DNA from: Pullichristensenella sp963930055
GTDB taxonomy: Bacteria > Bacillota > Clostridia > Christensenellales > Aristaeellaceae
Reading direction: 5' to 3'
Length of the DNA: 64,000 bases
Assembly: GCA_963930055.1 (NCBI GenBank)
Contig: CAWVKS010000004.1
Coordinates: forward strand, 245,701-309,700
The position numbers and the translations under genes were made by a program. This document shows positions 8,269-16,282 of the stretch, in pieces. The notes beneath the pieces were generated by a model that made no database searches, was not told where the DNA came from, and saw only the letters and a program-made list of their open reading frames with translations. Each line of letters starts with the position of its first letter. Within the stretch, counting starts at the first letter, position 1.

Positions 8269-8929
8269 ATGGCCCGCAACCGCCATCCCGAGGCGACTGT
8301 GGAGCGCATACTGACAGAAGCCGCGCGCCTGTTTCTGCAAAAAGGCTTTGAAAAGACTTCCATGCAGGACGTCATGGACGCCACCGGCCTTTCCAAGGGC
8401 GCTATCTACCACCACTTTGCCTCCAAGGAGGACATACTCCTGCGCATTGGCGAGCGCATGGGGGAGGAGAACGCCGCCGCTCTGCAGCGCGTACTGACGC
8501 ACCGGCCTCAACGGCGCGCAGAAGCTCAGGGAGGTCTTTCGCACCGCCCTGCGAAGCGAGAGGCAGGCGCAGATGCTGCGCATGATTCCTTATCTGGTGG
8601 ACAATCCGCGCTTTCTGACCATCCATGTGCGCGAGATCTTCGAATTGGTCGCTCCGGCCTATATCGCCCCATCCTCGAAGAAGGCGCGCGCGACGGTTCC
8701 CTGCGCGTCGAGCACCCGCGCCAGATGCCGAGGCCCTCATGGTGCTCAGCGGACATGTGGATCAACCCGCTCTTGCGCCCCGCCGCGCCCGAGGAAGTGC
8801 GCGAGCGCTGCCAAACGTTTATCGCCATCACCGGGCGCGCTGGGTCTGGACGTGCTCGACGAAGAGATGGTGGAAGCCTGTGTGGACTACGCCCGATGGC
8901 GCGCGCAGGCGAGCGAGGGGACGCGCTGA
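8269..8929 (+). CDS. TetR/AcrR family regulator, frame disrupted
   Basis: The N-terminal DNA-binding domain is intact: ATVERILTEAARLFLQKGFEKTSMQDVMDATGLSKGAIYHHFASKEDIL is the classic TetR helix-turn-helix block, given here only to place it (residues about 8-55). The ligand-binding half is readable in three frames (REIFELVAPAY; HVDQPALAP; LGLDVLDEEMVEACVDYARW), with frameshifts near 8505, 8575, 8660, 8715 and 8840. The start ATG 8269 follows GAGGTGAGG. A 202-bp repeat separates it from the MFS exporter gene it probably controls; the two promoters share a palindromic core. Confidence 0.82.
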
Positions 8930-8936
8930 ACCGAAA

Positions 8937-8955
8937 GCCGCTCCGAAAGAGCGGC
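8937..8955. terminator. Terminator hairpin, left copy flanking repeat B
   Basis: GCCGCTC-CGAAA-GAGCGGC, 8 bp after the TetR gene. The T-run is absent because the repeat starts at the next base. It is duplicated at 9158-9177. Confidence 0.7.
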
Positions 8956-9157
8956 TCAGGATGTTGACAAAGTCAACAGACTGGCAGAGCGTTGAGAAAG
9001 CCTGCAAGCAAGGAAGCTGTACTTGCAGCCAAGGGAGCTTACTTAGACGTAAGTGACCGCAGGATGCAAGTGCAGCTGACGTAGGAAGCAAAAATCGCTT
9101 CTGATTTTTTGTATATCAGAGCGATTTTTGCGGTTGTAGGCTTTGTCAGCGCTCTGA
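8956..9157 (-). repeat. 202-bp structured repeat element, copy B
   Basis: This is the inverted second copy of the element at 5552-5753: same length, same TCAG...CTGA ends, about 90% identity, with differences concentrated in loops and in paired positions that change together. It lies between tandem genes (TetR and MFS) rather than convergent ones and fills the 301-bp gap. It begins with the palindrome TGTTGACAAAGTCAACA. That palindrome contains TTGACA, but no -10 box follows at a usable distance. Confidence 0.85.
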
Positions 9158-9180
9158 GCCGCTCCGAAAAGAGCGGCTTT
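9158..9180. terminator. Terminator hairpin, right copy flanking repeat B
   Basis: GCCGCTC-CGAAAA-GAGCGGC followed by TTT. It differs from the left copy only by one A in the loop. Confidence 0.75.
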
Positions 9181-9190
9181 CCATGGCCAA

Positions 9191-9212
9191 TATACAAACC
9201 GACGGTCGGTTT
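9191..9212. promoter_or_regulatory. Candidate TetR operator upstream of the MFS gene
   Basis: AAACCGAC-G-GTCGGTTT (9196-9212) is a perfect 8-bp-arm palindrome 18 bp before the MFS start codon. The preceding TATACA may be part of the promoter. Confidence 0.65.
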
Positions 9213-9230
9213 AATAAAGGAGAAAATGCC

Positions 9231-10495
9231 ATGCAGACACGCAAAAACACGCTGCGCCAGCGCGATTTCATCATCGTGCTCCTCGGCCAGATCATCTCTC
9301 TCTTCGGCAATGCCATCCTGCGCTTTGCCCTGCCGCTCCATCTCTTGCGCGCGACGGGTTCCGCGGCGCTCTTTGGCGGCGTCAGCGCGCTCTCGTTCGC
9401 GCCGATGATCGTCCTTTCGCTGCTGGGCGGCGTGCTGGCCGATCGCGCGAGCAAGCGCAGGATCATGGTGGCGATGGACTTTGGCGTCGCCCTGCTCTGC
9501 GCCCTTTTCTTGCTCTTGATGGACGGTCTGCCCGTCGCCGCGGCCACGGCGGCCTTTCTCATGCTGCTGTACGGCGCGTCCGGGCTCTATCAACCGGCGG
9601 TGCAGGCGAGCATGCCGGCGCTTTTGCGCGGCGAGGCGCTCCTGCGCGGCAAGGCCGCCGTCAATATGGTTTCCACGCTCGACGATCTCCTCGGCCCCGC
9701 TCTTGGCGGCGCGCTGTTCGGCCTCTTTGGGCTCAAGCCCGTCCTTGCCGTCAGCGCCATCTGCTTTTTCTTTTCCGCGGTCATGGAACTGTTTTTGCGC
9801 ATACCGCAGGAGAAAAGAACGCGGTCGGGGAAAACGCGCTTGCCACCGCCGGACGCGACCTTGCGGAAAGCTGGCGCTACATCCGCCGCGCGCAGCCATC
9901 GCTCCTGCGTTTGACGGCGCTGCTGGCGCTGTTCAACTTCGCCCTCTCGGCGGCGCTCGTGGTGGGCGTGCCGGTGCTGGCCGTCGATCTGCTGCGGCTC
10001 ACGGATGGCGCCGTGGGCGTCACCCAGGCGGCGATGGGGCTGGGCGGCCTTTGCGGTGGCCTGCTGGCCGGCGTATGGGCGGGAAGATTGCGGCTGCGCC
10101 ACGGTTTTTTCGCCCTGCTCGCCTGCGCGCCCGCCATGCTGCTTGTGAGCGCCGCCGCCCTGCCCGGCGCGCCCGGATGGCCGCTGCTGTTGGCGGGCTG
10201 CTTTTGCGCCATGACCGCCGCCTCGCTGTTTACCGTGCACGTCAGCGCCGTCGTGGCAGGGGACGAACGCCATCGCACCTGGTCGGCAAGGTGATGGCGC
10301 TCATGCTGGCGGTCGCCATGTGCGCGCAGCCTCTGGGGCAGATGCTCTACGGGGCGCTGTTTGAGGCGATGGGGCCGCGGGCGTATGTCGTCACGTTTTT
10401 TGCCGCGCTGGCCGCGGCCCTGCTGGCCTTTTGCGCCCGCGCCACGCTCAGACGCATGGAAGCGGAGCATGGCTCCGCCCGCCGCGGGCGCGTGA
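9231..10495 (+). CDS. Major facilitator superfamily exporter, frame disrupted
   Basis: About 12 hydrophobic helices are readable: RDFIIVLLGQIISLFGNAIL opens helix 1, and the loop-2/3 signature GGVLADRASKRRIMV is the MFS motif A. The family resembles enterobactin- or macrolide-type effluxers (MFS_3-like); the substrate is unknown. Its pairing with a TetR repressor suggests drug or metabolite export. Frameshifts lie near 9830 and 10275. The true stop is uncertain: the last open frame runs on past 10900, so an end at the TGA near 10495 is assumed. ATG 9231 has AAAGGAG 8 nt upstream. Confidence 0.8.
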
Positions 10496-10531
10496 GTACG
10501 GTTTGGAGCGGGCGCGCCTGCCGGGCCGCTC

Positions 10532-10691
10532 TCAGCGGTTTTTCTTCGCCGCGCGCGCTTTCAGCCGCGCGCGTTTCCCGGCCGGCTTCTCTTTTTCCGC
10601 CGGCAGGGGCCGGCAGGCTCCCCGTGTATTCGCATGCCGAGGCCATGTTCTCGATATCCGGCAAGCCTCGACCGCTGGTTTTTTCGTGCAC
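10532..10691 (-). CDS. Small basic protein of unknown function, frame disrupted
   Basis: A GTG at 10691 lies 6-7 nt after a strong AAAAGGAGGG site on the minus strand and starts HEKTSGRGLPDIENMASACEYTG. After one likely frameshift near 10600 the frame ends with a lysine/arginine-rich tail (KRARLKARAAKKNR) at 10532. About 50 residues. I do not recognise the family. The ribosome binding site and the position between two plus-strand units argue that it is real. No clear promoter is visible. Confidence 0.45.
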
Positions 10692-10764
10692 GTACATCCC
10701 TCCTTTTGAGGACTATTCTTGCCCGGGCGCATTGCCCCGAGCGCGCAGGAAAAACGCGCCTTGC

Positions 10765-10780
10765 CGTGATGTTCATCACA
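10765..10780. promoter_or_regulatory. FNR/CRP-like palindrome upstream of the frr promoter
   Basis: cGTGATGTTCATCACa matches the TGTGA-N6-TCACA half-site layout and ends 8 bp before the frr -35 box. Confidence 0.35.
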
Positions 10781-10788
10781 GTTTTCGG

Positions 10789-10817
10789 TTGACAGGGATT
10801 GCAAAAAACTATACAAT
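10789..10817 (+). promoter_or_regulatory. Promoter of the frr-polC operon
   Basis: TTGACA (10789-10794), 17-bp spacer, TACAAT (10812-10817). It lies 38 bp upstream of the frr start. Confidence 0.85.
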
Positions 10818-10855
10818 AATGGGGAAGAACATGTTACTCTCAAGGAGGACATCCA

Positions 10856-11412
10856 ATGTACAAGGAAGCCATCAAGACCGCCGGGGCGAAATGGACAAGA
10901 CCATCGAGATCATCGAAAGGATCTCTCACGCTGCGCGCCGGCCGCGCCAACCCCCAGATTCTTGACAAGATCACCGTGGATTACTATGGCACGCCCACGC
11001 ACCTCAACCAGATCGGCAACATCTCCTCGCCGGAGCCGCGCATGCTGGTCATCGCGCCCTGGGAGCCGAAGATGATCTCTGAGATCGAAAAGGCCATCCA
11101 GAAGTCCGACCTGGGCATCAACCCCCTCCAACGACGGCAAGGTGATCCGCCTGGTGGTGCCGGAGCTCAACGAGGAGCGCCGCAAGGAACTGTGCAAGCA
11201 GGTGAAAAAAGCAGGTGGAGGACGGCAAGGTCGCCATCCGCAACACCCGCCGCGACACCATGGACCAGATCAAGAAGATGAAGAAGGATTCCGCCATCAC
11301 CGAGGATGACTTGAAGCAGGCGGAGACCGAAATGCAGAAAGTCACCGACGCGCACATCAAGACGCTGGACAAGGTGGGCGCGGACAAGGAAAAGGAGATC
11401 ATGTCGATCTGA
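10856..11412 (+). CDS. frr: Ribosome recycling factor, frame disrupted
   Basis: The protein splits post-termination ribosomes together with EF-G. Readable parts are MDKTIEIIER, LRAGRANPQILDKITVDYYG, TPTHLNQIGNISSPEPRMLV, EIEKAIQKSDLGINP, the RLVVPELNEERRKELCKQVKK block and DAHIKTLDKVGADKEKEIMS at the end, all in RRF order. Total length of about 185 codons is normal. Frameshifts lie near 10885, 10922, 11127 and 11207. The start at 10856 follows AAGGAGG. It overlaps uppS by TGATG. It heads the operon; pyrH, usually upstream, is not here. Confidence 0.9.
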
Positions 11413-12196
11413 TGCTGCAAAAGCTCACAGGGCTTTTGGACGAAAAAGCCCAGCAAGGCAGGCGCCGCGCCCCGGGACGACGGGGCGCGCCTTGCGCTGC
11501 CCGAAAAACTGCCCCGACACGTGGGCATCATCATGGACGGCAACGGCCGCTGGGCGCAGGAACGCGGCTGCCGCGCTCGGCAGGGCACGCCGCCGGCACG
11601 GAGGCTTTGCGCGATATCATCCAGGCCTGCGACGATTGGGGCATCTTCGCCCTTTCCATCTATGCCTTCTCCACGGAGAACTGGGCGCGGCCCAAGGACG
11701 AGGTCGGCGCGCTGATGAACCTCATTTTGCGCTACTTCCAGTCCGAGATCGACGAACTGACGAAAAGGGCGCGGTCATCCGCATCATCGGCGATGTGGAC
11801 GGCCTGCCGGACAAGCAGCGGGAGGCGGTCAAGCGCGCCATGGAGCGCACGAAGGACAACGACGGCTTGCGCCTCAACATCGCCCTCAACTACGGTGGCC
11901 ACGCCGAGCTCACCCGCGCCGCCCGCCGCCTGGCCGAGCGCTGTCTGCGCGGGGAACTGAAGCCGGAGGACATTGCCGAGGCCGATGTGGAAAACGAGCT
12001 CTACACCGCTGGGCTTCCCCCGGTGGACCTGCTCATCCGTACCAGCGGGGAGGTGCGCACCTCGAACTTCCTCCCCTGGCAGGCGGCCTACGCGGAGATG
12101 GTCTTTAACCCCATCCTCTGGCCGGACTACACCCGCGAGGTATTTTTGCGCGATCTATGCGAGTATGCTTCCCGGGACAGCGCTTCGGCGCGGTGA
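11412..12196 (+). CDS. uppS: Isoprenyl transferase (undecaprenyl diphosphate synthase), frame disrupted
   Basis: It condenses isopentenyl diphosphate onto farnesyl diphosphate to make the C55 carrier for cell-wall precursors. Diagnostic motifs are intact: RHVGIIMDGNGRWAQ (catalytic Asp), FALSIYAFSTENWARP, LNIALNYGGHAELTRA and DLLIRTSGEVRTSNFLPWQ. Frameshifts fall near 11500, 11580 and 11762. The start codon overlaps the frr stop (translational coupling). It feeds on the DXP pathway represented downstream by dxr and ispG. Confidence 0.9.
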
Positions 12197-12211
12197 AGAA
12201 GGAGAGGGGCA

Positions 12212-13036
12212 ATGAAAACGCGCGTCATCACGGGCGTGGTGCTGGTCGCGCTGATTTCCCTCGTTATCTGGCTGGGCGGGTGGTGGCTGCGCGGCGTGGC
12301 GCTTTTGCTCATGCTTTTGAGCATGCACGAAATGTATGCCGCCTACCGCTTCAAGGGGCTGCGCCCGTGCCCGTGGGGCTGGCGTTTCGCGCCGCTTTTG
12401 CTCTTTTGCACGCTCGTGCTGCCCGGGGACCGGGTGATGGAAGCGGCGGTGTCCATAATGGCGCTGTTGGCGGCGGTGGGTGTAGCCGTGATCGTGCTGC
12501 GCGGCAATGTGGACGGCCCGCGCTTGCAGGCGACGCTCCTGCCGCTCATCTACCCCGGCGTTTTCTACATATTGCTTTTCGACCTCTCCTGCGCGGGCGA
12601 GGGGATGCGGCTGACGCTCCTGTTCGTGTTGCTCTTCCTCGTGCCCCTCGGTCAACGATTGCTTTGCCCTCTTTACCGGCATGGCCTGCGGCAGGCACAA
12701 GCTCTCGCCGCACATCAGCCCCAAAAAGACCATCGAGGGCAGCGTCGGCGGCCTGGTGGCTGCGGTGGTGTTCGCCATGCTGCTGCCCAGGTTCGTGTGC
12801 CTGCTCTACGGCGCGGACGCCTCCGCGCTCGCGCCCGCGTGGTATTACGCGCTTTTCGGCCTTATGGCCGGGGCGCTTGCGCAGGTGGGCGACCTGGCCG
12901 CGTCCCTGGTCAAGCGCGATTGCGCATTAAGGACTTTGGAAAGATATTTCCCGGGCATGGCGGCGTCATGGACCGGCTGGATGGCATACTCTTCGCCACG
13001 CTGGCCTGCCACATGTTTTTCCGGGTGATGGGATGA
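12212..13036 (+). CDS. cdsA: Phosphatidate cytidylyltransferase, frame disrupted
   Basis: This membrane enzyme makes CDP-diacylglycerol from phosphatidate and CTP. The N-terminal 150 residues show several membrane helices (VVLVALISLVIWLGGWWL; LLPLIYPGVFYILLFDL). The C-terminal part has GRHKLSPHISPKKTIEGSVGG and the CDP-diglyceride signature KRD...KDFGKIFPGHGGVMDRLD. Two frameshifts (an extra G near 12652, a missing base near 12925) interrupt the frame. The ATG at 12212 has AGGAGAGG upstream. The stop overlaps the dxr start. Confidence 0.9.
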   Translation: MKTRVITGVVLVALISLVIWLGGWWLRGVALLLMLLSMHEMYAAYRFKGLRPCPWGWRFAPLLLFCTLVLPGDRVMEAAVSIMALLAAVGVAVIVLRGNVDGPRLQATLLPLIYPGVFYILLFDLSCAGEGMRLTLLFVLLFLVPLGQRLLCPLYRHGLRQAQALAAHQPQKDHRGQRRRPGGCGGVRHAAAQVRVPALRRGRLRARARVVLRAFRPYGRGACAGGRPGRVPGQARLRIKDFGKIFPGHGGVMDRLDGILFATLACHMFFRVMG

Positions 13037-14185
13037 TGAATTTGCAACGAAAGATCGCCATATTGGGCGCGACAGGCTCCATCGGCACGCAGGCGCTGGA
13101 CGTCGTGCGCCGCTACCCGGAGCGTTTTCAGGCCGTCTGCCTGACGGCCCGTTCTTCGTCGGAAAAACTGTTTGAACTCGTGCGGGCTTTCCGTCCCCGC
13201 GTGGCGGCGCTGGAAGTGGAGCCGGAGACGCTCCCGGAGGACGTGCGCTTCTGCGAGTGGGTGTTCGGGGCGGACAGCTCGGCGCAGGCGCTCAAAATGT
13301 CCGGCGCGGACGACGGCGCTCTGCGCCGTGGTCGGCATTGCCGGCCTGAGCAATGTGTGGACGGCGCTTTCCTGCTGCGAGCGCGTGCTCCTTGCCAACA
13401 AGGAAGCGCTGGTGGCGGGAGGGGAACTCGTCATGGAGCGCGCCCGGCGCTGGGCAGGCAGCTTCTGCCCGTGGACAGCGAGCATTCCGCCATCTTCCAG
13501 TGCCTGCGGGCACGGAAGGCAATCCCGTGCGCCATATCATACTTACCGCCTCGGGCGGCGCGCTGCGCGACCGCACGGCGGAGGAAATCGAAAACGCCAG
13601 CGTGCAGGACGTTCTGCGCCACCCCACCTGGCGCATGGGCGCAAAGATCACCGTGGACTGCGCCACCATGCTCAACAAGGGGCTGGAGGTCATCGAGGCG
13701 CATTACCTGTTCGACATGGGGCCGGGGAAGATCGCGTGCTCCTGCACCCGGAAAGCGTCGTCCACTCATGGTGGAGTTTGAGGACGGCGCGGTGCTGGCG
13801 CAGTTGGGCAACCCCGGACATGCGCGGCCCCATCGGTTACGCCATGGGCTTTCCGGGAGACTGCCCTATGGGGGAAAGCCCCTGTCGCTCGCGGACATCG
13901 GCAGCCTCACGTTCCGCGCCCCGGATGAAAAACGCTTTCCCTGTCTGCCCATGGCTTACGAAGCGCTGCGCGCGGGCGCGAACGCGCCCATCGTCTTTAA
14001 CGGCGCCAACGAAGTGGCCGTGGGGGCGTTTTTGCGGGGAACGTGCGCTTTGCATGATCGCGCGCTGCGTGCGTGCGGCGCTGGAAGGCGTGCCCCGTCG
14101 CGCGGTCGCCTCCCTGGAGGATGTGTACGCCGCCGACCGCGAGGCGCGCGCTTACGCGCAAAACTACCTTGGAGGACGTGCATGA
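13033..14185 (+). CDS. dxr: 1-deoxy-D-xylulose 5-phosphate reductoisomerase, frame disrupted
   Basis: Second enzyme of the non-mevalonate isoprenoid pathway (NADPH and metal dependent). The start MNLQRKIAILGATGSIGTQALDVV is the NADPH-binding fold. LANKEALVAGGELVMERA, DSEHSAIFQCL, RHIILTASGGALRD, RHPTWRMGAKITVDCATMLNK and HPESVVHSMVEFEDGA hold the metal and substrate residues. Frameshifts lie near 13315, 13455, 13510, 13735, 13770, 13820 and 14040. It overlaps cdsA at the start and rseP by ATGA at the end. Confidence 0.9.
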
Positions 14186-15235
14186 TCGTCAACCTTCTCT
14201 ATATCCTCCTGGCCATCGCGCTCCTGGGCGTGCTGGTGATGGTGCATGAATTGGGCACTACGTCGTCGGCCGCCTCACGGGCATGACCGTGCTGGAATTT
14301 TCCATCGGCTTCGGCCCGAAACTTCTGGGCTGGAAGCGCAAGGGCATCGACTACTCCCTGCGCGCCGTGCCGCTGGGCGGCTATTGCAGCTTTTTGGGCG
14401 AGGACGAAAACAACGACGACCCCCGCGCCATGAACAACCTTCCCGTGTGGCGGCGGTTTTTGACGGTGCTGGCCGGGCCGATGATGAACTTCGTCTTTGC
14501 CTTTGTCGTCTGCGTGGCCATGCTGATGGGCTACTTCACCGCTGGCGTCGCCAGCCCCACGGTGGAGAGCGTCTACGCGGACTATCCCGCGGCGCAGGCG
14601 GGCATGCAGGCGGGGCGACGTCATTACCGAGGCGAACGGCGTGCCCATTGAGTTTTCCGAGGATGCGCTAACCTGTTGCGCGCCATCATTGCCACCTCCC
14701 CGGTGACGAGCCGATAAACTTCGCGTCGAGCGCGATGGCGAGCGCCTGACACTCTCCGCCGCGGCCCGCGGCGATGACCGACGAAACGGGCGCGACCACC
14801 TACATGATCGGCATCGTCTTTCCCGGCCGCACCTACCACTTCGGCGAGGCGCTGGCCGAAGCGCGCGCCTGATGGTCGATTTCGTGAAAATGATGCTCGA
14901 CGCCCTGAAAAACCTCGTCTTTCACGGCGAGGGCGTGAACGACATGGCCGGGCCGGTGGGCATCATCTCCGTGGTCAGCGAGGTGGCGCGCGAGGGCTTC
15001 TACATGGTGCTCTATATACTGTTCATCATCTCGTTGAACCTCGGCCTTATGACCTTCTGCCGCTGCCGGCGCTGGATGGCGGGCGGCTGGTGTTCCTCAT
15101 CGTCGAGGCCATCCGGCGCAAGCCCGTGCCCCCCGGAGAAGGAGGAGGTATGGTGCACGGCATCGGCATGCTGTTGCTCTCGGCCTCATCGCCGTCATCA
15201 CTTATCAGGACATCGCGCGCCTGATCGCGGGGTAA
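14182..15235 (+). CDS. rseP: RseP-type site-2 membrane zinc metalloprotease, frame disrupted
   Basis: An intramembrane protease of the RseP/YluC (RasP) family. MIVNLLYILLAIALLGVLV is followed by VMVHELG, where one missing base destroys the HExxH zinc motif in the given sequence (GGC AC TAC for GGC CAC TAC, near 14258). GMTVLEFSIGFGPKL and VPLGGYCSFLGEDE follow, then a PDZ-like region (YPAAQAGMQAGDVI) and a C-terminal helix with LPALDGGRL (the LDG motif). Further frameshifts fall near 14620, 14672, 14715, 14765, 14870, 15057 and 15160. A natural candidate to cleave the anti-sigma factor at 1541 in regulated proteolysis; this is inference. Confidence 0.88.
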
Positions 15236-15240
15236 GGAAA

Positions 15241-16282
15241 ATGGATACGAAAGCAGTTTCGCGGGAAAGGTACAGATCGGCGGCGGCGCTCCCGTCACCG
15301 TGCAGTCCATGACCATACCGACACGCGCGACGCGGCAGCCACCATCGCCAGATCCGCGCCCTGGCCTACGCCGGGGCGGAGATCGTGCGCGTCTCTGTCT
15401 ACGACGAAGCCCTGCGCCCCGCAACGTGCGCGCGCTGGTGGACGCAAGCCCCGTGCCGCTGGTGGCGGACATACACTTTGACCACCGCCTTGCGATCCAG
15501 GCGGTCGAGAGCGGCATCGCCAAGGTGCGCATCAACCCCGGCAACATCGGCGGGGGAAAAGAACGTGCGCGGGCTGGCGGACTGCCTGCGCGCCCACCGC
15601 GTGCCCGTGCGCATCGGCGTCAACGCCGCTCGTTGGAGCGCGACATCTCCAGCGCATACGGCGGCGTCACCGCCGAGGGCATGGTGGAGAGCGGCCTTGA
15701 CCACGCGCGCATGCTTGAGCGCGCCGGCTGGGATGAGATCGTGCTTTCCTTCAAGGCCTCCACCGTGCGCCTCACCGTGGACGCCTGACGCTTGCGGCCA
15801 GGCGCACAAACTACCGCAGCACATCGGCGTCACCGAGGCTGGCGCCTACGAAGGCTCCATCGTCAAAAGCGCCATGGGCATCGGCGCGCTTTTGCTCGAT
15901 GGCATCGGCGACACATCCGCGTTTCCATCACCGGCGACCCCGTGCGCGAGGTCGAAGCCGGATTGGACATACTGCGCGCCGCCGGGCTGCGCAAGGATTA
16001 TGTCGAAGTCGTCTCCTGTCCCACCTGCGGCCGCACGGCCATTGAGGTCGAAGCCCTGGCGCGCAGGGTGCGCGAGGCCACGAAACACATCCGCAGGCCC
16101 CTGCGCGTGGCGGTGATGGGCTGCGTGGTCAACGGCCCCGGCGAGGCGAAGGAAGCGGACGTCGGCATCGCCGGCGGCAAGGACGGCGGGGCGCTGTTTG
16201 TCAAGGGTCAGCCGCCGCGCGCCCGTGCATGGCGAATCTGGCGGAGATACTGCTTGCGGAGATACAAAGGATACTGCAATGA
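15241..16282 (+). CDS. ispG: (E)-4-hydroxy-3-methylbut-2-enyl-diphosphate synthase, frame disrupted
   Basis: Penultimate enzyme of the DXP pathway, with a [4Fe-4S] cluster. Readable in order: VTVQSMT, AYAGAEIVRVSV, PLVADIHFDHRLAIQAVESG, KVRINPGNIGG, VRIGVNAGSLERDI, IVLSFKAST, HIGVTEAGAYEGSIVKSAMG, then the cluster motifs VSCPTCGRT and MGCVVNGPGEAKEADVGIAGG. The C-terminus LAEILLAEIQRILQ ends by ATGA overlap with polC. Frameshifts fall near 15270, 15330, 15415, 15555, 15632, 15785, 15918 and 16205. Confidence 0.9.

Noticed and set aside
8956..8985. TTGACA inside the end palindrome of the repeat as an outward promoter
   Set aside because: No -10-like hexamer lies 16-18 bp downstream in either copy.
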